Shown here piece by piece: positions 1 to 5,308 of a DNA stretch of 6,968 nt. Source of the stretch: Chloroflexota bacterium (GTDB lineage Bacteria; Chloroflexota; Anaerolineae; 4572-78; J111); assembly GCA_003694775.1 (NCBI GenBank), contig RFJV01000440.1:1-6968 (forward strand). The letters are read 5' to 3'. The translations under genes and the position numbers were made by a program. The notes below the pieces were generated by a model. That model ran no database searches. It saw only the letters and a program-made list of their open reading frames with translations, and was not told where the DNA came from. How positions within the stretch are numbered: the first letter of the stretch is position 1; each line of letters opens with the position of its first letter.

Positions 1-2
1 AC

Positions 3-659
3 CCCACCGCCGCTAATGCCGACCAGCCAACCGGGGTGGTCATCAGCGGCAATCTGGTCAGCGGCTACCGGGTCAGCGAAACGGTGGGGGCAACGGGCGA
101 GGGGTTTGGCCTGGTGATTGAAGGCCGCGGCCACCGGGTGGTCGGCAATACGATTTTTGACAGCGACATCGGTCTCCAGCTTCAGGCCGGGAATCCCTCC
201 CTGAACCAGCAGGATACCCCCTACTTTGACCGGGGCGACGCCTCCGCCACCGACGCGGTGGTCTCCGGCAACGCGGTGTACAGCAACACCATCGGCCTGC
301 GTGCCCTGGGGCCGGTCACCGGAACGATTACGGCCAACACCGTCTACACCAATACCGCGGTGGGCCTGCAGGTGCTGGACGAGGCCGCGACCGGTCTGGT
401 GGCCGCGAGAGATAATCAGTTCTGCGATAACGGCCTGTACGGCATGGAAAACCGGGGCGCCAGCAGTGTGGACGCCACCGACAACTGGTGGGGCGCGGTG
501 GACGGGCCCGGACCCGACGGCGCCGGCAACAGTGTCAGCGCCGGGGTGAGCTTTGTCCCCTTCCAGACCGTATCCCCGGCGGACGGACCGTGCGCCCTCG
601 CCAGTCCCGCGCCGCCGGCCGGCGGCATCTACCTGCCCATCATCTTCCGGTCGGGTTGA
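3..659 (+). CDS. Secreted right-handed parallel beta-helix repeat protein, C-terminal part (5' truncated)
   Basis: The reading frame is open from the first bases of the window, so the gene starts upstream and only about 218 C-terminal residues are visible. The GTG at 36 is an internal valine, not a start. The protein shows repeated short beta-strand rungs with NT and GN turns (VVISGN, RVVGNTIF, AVVSGNAVYSN, TITANTVYTN), the pattern of pectate-lyase-like or NosD-like right-handed beta-helix domains. It then has an ATDNWWGAVDGPGP segment, which is typical of the last rungs of such proteins. After a short Pro/Ala linker it ends in GGIYLPIIFRSG, a hydrophobic-plus-Arg tail that I associate, from memory, with secreted Chloroflexota proteins. 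The role is probably extracellular or cell-surface, perhaps carbohydrate binding or cleavage. No catalytic residues can be assigned from this fragment. The fold call is firm; the function is unknown. Confidence 0.85.
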   Translation, partial: PTAANADQPTGVVISGNLVSGYRVSETVGATGEGFGLVIEGRGHRVVGNTIFDSDIGLQLQAGNPSLNQQDTPYFDRGDASATDAVVSGNAVYSNTIGLRALGPVTGTITANTVYTNTAVGLQVLDEAATGLVAARDNQFCDNGLYGMENRGASSVDATDNWWGAVDGPGPDGAGNSVSAGVSFVPFQTVSPADGPCALASPAPPAGGIYLPIIFRSG

Positions 660-706
660 GCGGGCAGAAGCCCCGCCTTGGGCTTATATCCAGTCTGGCA
701 AGCAGT

Positions 707-730
707 AAGGGCACGGCATGCCGTGCCCTT
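707..730. repeat. 24-bp perfect palindrome; possible terminator or dispersed repeat
   Basis: A 12-bp arm (AAGGGCACGGCA) is followed directly by its exact reverse complement, with no spacer. It lies 47 nt after the stop of the beta-helix gene and 19 nt before the -35 box of the next gene. As RNA it would form a very GC-rich hairpin. The following bases (CGTGTTTTCG) make only a poor U-tract, so it is at best a weak terminator. A smaller hairpin (AAGCCC/GGGCTT, 668-685) lies just upstream. The core GGCACGGCATGCCGTGCC resembles a palindromic interspersed repeat that I recall from Chloroflexota and cyanobacterial genomes. An operator role is also possible. Confidence 0.6.
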
Positions 731-749
731 CGTGTTTTCGTATAGAACC

Positions 750-778
750 TTGACACGCCCTGCCAAACAGATTATAAT
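750..778 (+). promoter_or_regulatory. Full-consensus sigma70-type promoter for the recombinase-like gene
   Basis: TTGACA (750-755) and TATAAT (773-778) are both exact consensus hexamers with the optimal 17-nt spacer. Transcription should start near 785, giving a leader of about 34 nt before the ATG at 819. This promoter would drive the recombinase-like gene and probably the downstream sugar-phosphate transferase gene. Confidence 0.85.
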
Positions 779-807
779 GATTTATGTTAAGCGTTCTAAA
801 CTTCGGA

Positions 808-813
808 AAGGAG
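808..813 (+). promoter_or_regulatory. Shine-Dalgarno site fixing the start at 819
   Basis: AAGGAG sits 5 nt before the ATG at 819. An in-frame ATG exists at 678, but it lies upstream of the promoter (750-778) and so would not be on this transcript. The residues it would add are translated palindrome and promoter sequence. Confidence 0.85.
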
Positions 814-818
814 TCTCC

Positions 819-1769
819 ATGGCTGACAAGCAGATGCCTTTATTTCCGCAGCGCGGCGCGAAAGGTCAGTACGGGCCGCCGGTTGCCCAAACCCAGGCCC
901 TCACCGCCGACTCCTCCCTGGCCCACGCGGCCAGCGCCTACTACGACCATATGCTGAGGCAAGGGTTCTCCGAGCATACCATCAAGGCGTTTGCCGGGGA
1001 CCTGCGCTTACTGCAGAAATACATCGGGCCGAGCACCCCGGTCAAGAAAATTGGCACCAAAAACCTGAACGACTTCCTGACCTGGCTCCTGCACTACCGC
1101 GGCGTTCCGTGCAGTCCCAAATCGTACGCCCGGCGGGTGACCACCCTGAAGAGCTTTTTTGGCTGGCTGTCCAGCATCAAAATCATCCCCACCGACCCGG
1201 CCGCGGCGCTGGTGCATGCCCGGGCCAGGGCCCCTCTGCCCCAGTACCTGACCGATGACCAGGTAGAAAAACTGCTCAACGCGGCCGAAGAAAAGCTCCA
1301 GCCTCCAAAGCCAGACCCCCGGCCCTACCTGCTGGTGCACCTGCTCCTGCAAACCGGCATCAAAAAGGCAGAGTGTATGAACATTGCCCTGACCGATATC
1401 GACCGCTCCACTGCCGAACCCACGGTGCTGATTCGGTACAGCAATCCCCGGATGCAGCACAAGGAGCGCAAGCTGGCCTTTGCCCGCGAGCTGTTGCCGG
1501 TGCTGGACCAGTATCTGGAAAAGTACCAGCCAAAGGAACGGCTGTTTGAATGTACCCCGCGCAACCTGGAGTATGTTTTAGCCGACCTGTCGGAGCAGGC
1601 CGACCTGCCGGTGCAGGTCTCATTTGAAATGCTTCGCTGGACGTCCGCGGTGCGGGATTACCGGGACGGGATGGACGAAGACCATCTCCGCCAGAAGATG
1701 GGACTATCTAAGATTACCTGGCGCGAAACGGTCGCCAAGCTGGAGAAACTGGCAAAGCCGGGACTGTAG
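819..1769 (+). CDS. Tyrosine recombinase/XerC-XerD-fold protein lacking the catalytic residues
   Basis: The protein has 316 residues. Residues 1-30 are a Gln/Pro/Ala-rich tail with a QMPLF motif at 5-9. Residues about 34-130 match the SAM-like core-binding domain of phage integrases (YYDHMLRQGFSEHTIKAF, then KSFFGWL). Residues about 140-315 match the catalytic domain. The active site is degraded. The first Arg of the TGLRxxE box is Lys182 (TGIKKAE). The HxLRH box reads EMLRW, so His is replaced by Glu270 and Trp274 while Arg273 is kept. The LGH box reads MGL (Leu296). The nucleophilic Tyr position falls near Val305, and there is no Tyr after residue 281. A beta-hairpin Lys (HKERK, 214-218) is present. 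It therefore probably binds DNA without cutting it, as a structural or regulatory protein. The frame is intact with no sign of decay, so it seems selected rather than a pseudogene. It has its own strong promoter, and the next gene follows after 19 nt. Confidence 0.85.
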   Translation: MADKQMPLFPQRGAKGQYGPPVAQTQALTADSSLAHAASAYYDHMLRQGFSEHTIKAFAGDLRLLQKYIGPSTPVKKIGTKNLNDFLTWLLHYRGVPCSPKSYARRVTTLKSFFGWLSSIKIIPTDPAAALVHARARAPLPQYLTDDQVEKLLNAAEEKLQPPKPDPRPYLLVHLLLQTGIKKAECMNIALTDIDRSTAEPTVLIRYSNPRMQHKERKLAFARELLPVLDQYLEKYQPKERLFECTPRNLEYVLADLSEQADLPVQVSFEMLRWTSAVRDYRDGMDEDHLRQKMGLSKITWRETVAKLEKLAKPGL

Positions 1770-1773
1770 GAGG
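1768..1773 (+). promoter_or_regulatory. Shine-Dalgarno overlapping the upstream stop codon
   Basis: AGGAGG begins inside the TAG stop of the recombinase-like gene (1767-1769) and is the only good ribosome binding site for the downstream gene. It lies 15 nt from the ATG at 1789, which is longer than usual. No closer in-frame start exists between them, and the next ATG at 1801 is further away. The overlap suggests translational coupling of the two genes. Confidence 0.6.
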
Positions 1774-1788
1774 TTATCCAGACGGTCG

Positions 1789-2859
1789 ATGACGGTCATT
1801 ATGCTGATTTTTGTGACCGCGCTGTTCTTTGGCAGTGTGGGCACACCACTGGCCCGCAAGCTGGCCCTGAGAGCCGGCTTCATTGCCCTCCCCAAGTCCG
1901 ACCGGGCACATACCGAGCCGACGGCCTTGATGGGAGGGCTGGCTATTTATGCCGCCGCCATTGGGGCGCTGGGAGTCATCAGCGTTTTCCTGCTGGTGAC
2001 CGGCGGGAACCCGTTCCGCCTGCAGGAAGTGACGGCTATCCTCATCGGTGCATCGGCAATGGCGGCCATTGGACTGTGGGATGACCGCTTTCCCCTGCCG
2101 CCCGGCCTGAAGCTGGGGGCGCAGGTTCTGCCCACGGTGTTGGTCTTCGTGGCAGGGGTGCGGGTTCAGCTTCCCCTGCTGGACATTGGCCACTGGAATC
2201 TGGTGCTGAACTTTCTGGTCACTCTGTGCTGGATTCTGTACGTGACCAACGCGGTCAACTACCTGGACAACGCGGACGGCGTTGCCATTATGATGACCGC
2301 CTCGGCCAGCGCGTATTTTATGATAATCGCCATTCTCAACGGCCAGCGGTTGGTGTCGGTACTGGCCGCGGCCCTGCTGGGGGCCAGCCTGGGCTTTGCC
2401 CGCTACAACCTGCCTCTGCCCCGCAGTACCATCTTTATGGGCGATTCGGGTTCGCTGTTTTTGGGGTTTTTGTTAGCCGTGCTGGGGATAAAAATCCGGA
2501 TACCGGGCAACGATATTCAGGTCACGTGGATGGTGCCGGTGATTATTCTCGGCCTGCCGATTTTTGATACGGCCCTGGTGTTTATTTCCCGGACCCGGCG
2601 GGGGGTGTCGTTCTTTCGCGGCGGGGTGGACCACACCACCCACCGCCTGGCCCGGCTGGGCATGGACAGGCTGTCGGTTGCCCTGACGGTCAGCCTGATT
2701 ACCGGGGCATTGGGGCTGGTGGCCCTGTTTATTACCCAGGCCACCCTGGCGGAAGCCTACGTGGTGGCCGGAACGCTGGCCCTGCTGGCCCTCTATGTCC
2801 TATGGCGGCTGGAGTTCAAAGCCTCACCGGAACTGCGGGTCGGCTCACCAAAAGGGTGA
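1789..2859 (+). CDS. Polyprenyl-phosphate sugar-1-phosphate transferase (WecA/TagO/MraY family)
   Basis: This is a 356-residue integral membrane protein with about ten or eleven hydrophobic segments, typical for the family. Such enzymes transfer a sugar-1-phosphate, often GlcNAc-1-P, from a UDP-sugar to undecaprenyl phosphate at the cytoplasmic face, starting synthesis of a cell-envelope glycan. Family motifs appear in order: the SDRAHTEPTALMGGLAIY loop (37-54), the Mg-binding Asp pair LWDDRF (D98/D99), NAVNYLDNADGVA (N154-A166, with D160 and D163), FMGDSGSLFLGF (D219), and a C-terminal loop with DHTTHRLARLG in place of the classical HIHH box. The DNxDG and DHTxHRL variants are known to me from WecA-like proteins outside the enterobacteria, so activity is likely. 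MraY itself is less likely because no peptidoglycan genes are nearby. The donor sugar cannot be read from the sequence. The ATG at 1789 was chosen over in-frame starts inside the upstream gene because the upstream frame encodes unrelated hydrophilic sequence. Confidence 0.9.
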   Translation: MTVIMLIFVTALFFGSVGTPLARKLALRAGFIALPKSDRAHTEPTALMGGLAIYAAAIGALGVISVFLLVTGGNPFRLQEVTAILIGASAMAAIGLWDDRFPLPPGLKLGAQVLPTVLVFVAGVRVQLPLLDIGHWNLVLNFLVTLCWILYVTNAVNYLDNADGVAIMMTASASAYFMIIAILNGQRLVSVLAAALLGASLGFARYNLPLPRSTIFMGDSGSLFLGFLLAVLGIKIRIPGNDIQVTWMVPVIILGLPIFDTALVFISRTRRGVSFFRGGVDHTTHRLARLGMDRLSVALTVSLITGALGLVALFITQATLAEAYVVAGTLALLALYVLWRLEFKASPELRVGSPKG

Positions 2860-2868
2860 GTGTTTCAG

Positions 2869-2896
2869 AATCTCCAATCTCCAATCTCCAATCTCC
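2869..2896. repeat. Heptamer tandem repeat (AATCTCC)4
   Basis: Four perfect head-to-tail copies of AATCTCC run from 2869 to 2896, followed by a degenerate continuation (ATCCCTAATCCCC). They occupy most of the 41-bp gap between the stops of two convergent genes (2859 and 2901). The array is noncoding. It has no spacers, so it is not a CRISPR. Heptamer arrays of this kind resemble the short tandemly repeated repetitive sequences described in cyanobacteria, and I recall similar ones in Chloroflexota. Confidence 0.9.
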
Positions 2897-2900
2897 ATCC

Positions 2901-4406
2901 CTAATCCCCGGTGTGAAGCGGCAGTTCAATGGAAAACACACTGCCCTGCCCCGGCTGGCTCTCTACCCAGACCTGCCCCCGGTGGTGCTCCACAATGGTT
3001 TTGACAATAGCCAGCCCCAATCCACTGCCGGGAATGTCGTCCATCTCCTGACGGGCCCGGAAGAACTTTTCAAACACGCGCGGCAGGTCTCTGGCGGCAA
3101 TTCCCGGCCCGTTATCCTGCACCGACACCACCACCCGACCGCCGTTCTGTCGCATCACTACACGAACTTCCCCGCCGGTTGGGGTGTACTTGATGGCGTT
3201 GTCCAGCAGGTTGCCCACGGCCCGCCCCAGCAAAACGGCGTTTCCCTCTATCAGCATGTCGCCGGCCTCCGGCATGTCAACCTGAATCTGGATGTTCTTG
3301 GCTTTTGCCGCGGTCTCCATCTGGCTGACACTCTTCCGCACCACATCCCGGATGGCAACCGGCTCACCGGCCAGCTCCTCCAACTGCTCCAGCCGGCTCA
3401 GCTCCAGCATGTCCTCAATGAGGACCTTCATCTGGTCGGCGGCGCGGGCAATGCCGACCAGGTCCTCCTCCTGCCGGTCGGTCAGGGGGCCGTCCATCCG
3501 CAGAAGCTCCATGTACCCCTTGACCGTTGCCAGCGGTGTCCGCAGGTCGTGAGTAAAGGCCTGGATGAAGTTCCGCTTCATCCGGTCCAATTCTTTGAAG
3601 GCGCTGATGTCGCGCAGAACCATCACCCGGCCCATTCCGGGCACGGTGGTCACCGTGGCCCACAGGGTGCGGTTATCGGGCAGGGGGACTTCGCCGGTGG
3701 TGGGGCCGTCTGGCGACAGCAGTTTCAGCAGGGCGGTATTGTCCGTCAGGGCGGAGATTTCGACCCCTTCCCACGGCTTGCCGCGAGTTTTCAGAAGCTC
3801 TTCCGCGGCCGGGTTGAGCAGGGCCACCCGGTTGTCGGGAGTGGTCATCAGGACGGCATCCTGGGTGTTGTTGATGATGGCCGACAGCTTGACCCGCTCC
3901 TGCTCGGTTTCCTTGAACAGGCGGGCATTCTCCAGGGCAATGGCCGCTTGCCCGGCAATGGCATTCAGGAGCAGGAGGTCTTTTTCCTGGAACTGGTTCG
4001 GCTCATCGTGGACCACCGTCAGCACGCCGATAACCCGTTCGCGGCGGCGAAGCGGCGTGGCAATGGCCGACCGCACATCGTAGGGCTGGTTGTCGTACAC
4101 CACCCAGCGGCTGTCCTGGTAGGTATCGTAGATAATGCCGCTCTGACCGTGCTTCAGCACCCAGCCGGCAAATCCCTCGGTCAGCACCGTGCCGACAATC
4201 CGGCTGGCCCGGTCGTCGCTCAGGTTTTCCTGCTGGAGAATAAAGGCCGACACCCGGTTGTGCTGGTCGAACAGCATGACACTGCCGGTGGTGGCATTGA
4301 GGTGCGAGACCGTCAGGTTCAGCACCCGCCGGAGCATCTTGTCGGGGTCGAGGTCTTTGTTGAGTTCATCGCTGATACGGTTGAGAAGGTTGAGCTGATT
4401 CTGCAT
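2901..4406 (-). CDS. Soluble sensor histidine kinase (GAF-PAS-HisKA-HATPase_c)
   Basis: The 501-residue protein has no signal peptide or membrane segment, so it should sense a cytoplasmic cue. Domains in order are a GAF domain (about 20-160, with the GFAGWVLKHGQ and VRSAIATPLRRRERVIGVL signatures), a PAS-like domain (about 170-265, LSAIINNTQDAVLMT), HisKA (about 277-342) and HATPase_c (about 385-497). The phospho-acceptor is His286 in FTHDLRTPL. The N box is NLLDNAIKYT (N403), the G1 box DNGPGI (D431), the F box FEKFFR (445-450) and the G2 box GSGLGLAIV (460-468). All kinase boxes are intact. The architecture resembles PhoR/VicK-type class I kinases without the membrane part. No response regulator is visible in the window, so it is an orphan here. 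The ATG at 4406 is the first start after an in-frame stop at 4425-4427, and its ribosome binding site is weak. Confidence 0.95.
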   Translation of the reverse strand: MQNQLNLLNRISDELNKDLDPDKMLRRVLNLTVSHLNATTGSVMLFDQHNRVSAFILQQENLSDDRASRIVGTVLTEGFAGWVLKHGQSGIIYDTYQDSRWVVYDNQPYDVRSAIATPLRRRERVIGVLTVVHDEPNQFQEKDLLLLNAIAGQAAIALENARLFKETEQERVKLSAIINNTQDAVLMTTPDNRVALLNPAAEELLKTRGKPWEGVEISALTDNTALLKLLSPDGPTTGEVPLPDNRTLWATVTTVPGMGRVMVLRDISAFKELDRMKRNFIQAFTHDLRTPLATVKGYMELLRMDGPLTDRQEEDLVGIARAADQMKVLIEDMLELSRLEQLEELAGEPVAIRDVVRKSVSQMETAAKAKNIQIQVDMPEAGDMLIEGNAVLLGRAVGNLLDNAIKYTPTGGEVRVVMRQNGGRVVVSVQDNGPGIAARDLPRVFEKFFRARQEMDDIPGSGLGLAIVKTIVEHHRGQVWVESQPGQGSVFSIELPLHTGD

Positions 4407-4472
4407 CGTTATCCCGCCCAGAGGTTATTTTCTGGTTTCGTATCTATTCAGCCGATGAACGTGGAGGATGAA

Positions 4473-4544
4473 TTCTCACACAAAGACACAGAGAATTTTT
4501 AAAAAATCTTTGTGCCTTTGTATCTTTGTGTCTTTGTGTGAGAA
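4473..4544. repeat. Long intergenic inverted repeat (22-bp arms) with octamer tandem repeats
   Basis: The arms at 4473-4494 and 4523-4544 (TTCTCACACAAAGACACA...) pair at 21 of 22 positions around a 28-nt AT-rich loop. The right half is also built of tandem octamers: TCTTTGTG at 4507-4514, a variant CCTTTGTA at 4515-4522, then TCTTTGTG at 4523-4530 and at 4531-4538. It lies between the mobA stop and the histidine kinase start, both on the minus strand. Sequence of this CACAAAGACACAAAG type is, from memory, a recurrent intergenic element in several phyla. No U-tract follows on the minus strand, so a standard terminator is unlikely. Confidence 0.85.
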
Positions 4545-4587
4545 ATTTTCGGTCCTTATTCCTTATGCTGAACAGTTACCTGGCTTC

Positions 4588-4617
4588 ATTATATCATAAA
4601 CTGCGGCAGACGGTAAA
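4588..4617 (-). promoter_or_regulatory. Putative extended -10 promoter for the histidine kinase
   Basis: On the minus strand an exact extended -10 element, TGATATAAT, has its TATAAT at 4593-4588. A weak -35 (TTTACC, 4617-4612, four of six matches) lies 18 nt upstream. Transcription would start near 4581 and give a leader of about 175 nt that contains the whole 4473-4544 hairpin. The promoter begins 12 bp after the mobA stop, overlapping a heptamer repeat. Confidence 0.5.
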
Positions 4618-4625
4618 CGGCAGAC
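4605..4625. repeat. Short heptamer repeat, three units of GGCAGAC type
   Basis: Three consecutive heptamers read GGCAGAC (4605-4611), GGTAAAC (4612-4618) and GGCAGAC (4619-4625). The outer two are identical and the middle one differs at two positions. The array lies 3 bp beyond the mobA stop and overlaps the putative -35 region of the histidine kinase promoter. Confidence 0.6.
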
Positions 4626-4628
4626 GCG

Positions 4629-5234
4629 TCAGGATGAGCGGGCGTCAATCCGGGCGGCAATCTGCCGGATGGTCTGCCATTCCTGGGGGGTGTTCATATT
4701 CATCAAGGCGTAAAAATGGGGGTCAAAACGGGCCACTTCTTCCCGGCTGACATAGCGGACGGATACATCCTCAAAAAATCCGACCACCCGCAGGCGGTTG
4801 GCGGCCAGCCGGCGCTCGATAGCCGGCAGGCAGTTTTTGCTGTAAACGGCGTGCAGGGTTTCCGGCTGGGGGGGATTGACCAGCGGGACGACCACGTCGG
4901 CGGTGGGGGCAAGCTGAATGAGGTAGGCCAGCAAATCCCGGTTCAGAAAAGGCATGTCGCAGGCCACCACCAGGACATGCGGATGCCGGGCAGTGTGGAT
5001 GGCGCTGTAAATGCCTCCCAGCGCGGCCTTGCCCGGAAAAACATCGGGCACAACGGGCAGGCCGAACTCCCGGTATTTTTCCGGCGCGTTGGCACTGATG
5101 AACAGGTCGTCCGACAGGCCCTGCACCTGCGCCAGCACCCGGTCGATAACCCGGCGACCGCCCACGTCCAGGAAGGCCTTGTCCTGGCCCATCCGCTTGC
5201 TCTGTCCCCCGGCCAGAATGGCAATGCTGACCAC
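4629..5234 (-). CDS. mobA: Molybdenum cofactor guanylyltransferase MobA
   Basis: The 201-residue cytosolic protein is close to the usual MobA length. MobA joins GMP from Mg-GTP to molybdopterin-bound molybdenum, giving the bis-MGD cofactor of DMSO-reductase-family enzymes. The nucleotide-binding signature LAGGQSKRMGQDKA spans residues 7-20. Further family features are PGKAALGGIYSAI (67-79), the metal-binding Asp93 in VVACDMPFL, and NMNTPQEW near the C-terminus (179-186). The start is GTG at 5234, supported by a strong GGGAGG site (5246-5241) 6 nt upstream. The gene follows acpP on the same strand but lies beyond that gene's terminator, and no clear promoter of its own is visible, so readthrough is likely. 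No other Mo-cofactor gene or molybdoenzyme is in the window. The related CTP-transferase MocA is a less likely alternative. Confidence 0.93.
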   Translation of the reverse strand: MVSIAILAGGQSKRMGQDKAFLDVGGRRVIDRVLAQVQGLSDDLFISANAPEKYREFGLPVVPDVFPGKAALGGIYSAIHTARHPHVLVVACDMPFLNRDLLAYLIQLAPTADVVVPLVNPPQPETLHAVYSKNCLPAIERRLAANRLRVVGFFEDVSVRYVSREEVARFDPHFYALMNMNTPQEWQTIRQIAARIDARSS

Positions 5235-5240
5235 TGCTAT

Positions 5241-5246
5241 CCTCCC
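5241..5246 (-). promoter_or_regulatory. Shine-Dalgarno for the GTG start of mobA
   Basis: GGGAGG on the minus strand lies 6 nt before a GTG codon at 5234-5232. This decides the non-ATG start: the LAGG nucleotide-binding motif begins only seven residues downstream, as expected for a MobA N-terminus. Confidence 0.8.
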
Positions 5247-5252
5247 ACAGTC

Positions 5253-5288
5253 AAAAATGAAAAGCCCGCGCCGGACAGCGACGCGGGC
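5253..5288 (-). terminator. Intrinsic terminator downstream of acpP
   Basis: Read on the minus strand, a 7-bp all-GC stem (GCCCGCG pairing with CGCGGGC, 5288-5282 with 5270-5264) encloses an 11-nt loop. It is followed at once by TTTTCATTTTT (5263-5253). It begins 20 nt after the acpP stop and ends 18 nt before the mobA start, so it should end most acpP transcripts and lower mobA expression. Confidence 0.88.
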
Positions 5289-5308
5289 CAGGTTGGCACT
5301 GGCGGAAC

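Noticed and set aside
668..685. Small hairpin (AAGCCC/GGGCTT) as the terminator of the beta-helix gene
   Set aside because: It has only 6 bp of stem and no T-run after it (ATATCC), so it is not listed as a separate terminator.
678..818. N-terminal extension of the recombinase-like gene from the ATG at 678
   Set aside because: It would start upstream of the consensus promoter and translate the palindrome and promoter. AAGGAG directly precedes the ATG at 819.
819..1769. Integrase of a mobile element or genomic island
   Set aside because: The catalytic residues are missing, no att-like repeats or tRNA lie nearby, and the neighbours are housekeeping genes.
1624..1788. Upstream start for the sugar-phosphate transferase
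   Set aside because: The extra 55 residues are an out-of-frame reading of the recombinase-like gene, hydrophilic and unlike the family N-terminus.
2869..2896. Possible CRISPR array
   Set aside because: The units are contiguous 7-bp copies with no spacers and there are no cas genes nearby.
2802..4502. 566-codon open frame on the plus strand antisense to the histidine kinase
   Set aside because: It covers the complete, well-conserved kinase on the other strand. Its product is rich in His, Gln, Val and Pro with no domain, as expected from an antisense frame of a GC-rich gene, and its start lies inside the transferase gene.
5235..5260. TTGACT on the minus strand upstream of mobA as a -35 box
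   Set aside because: The matching -10 would fall at or inside the mobA start codon, so it could not make a full mobA transcript.
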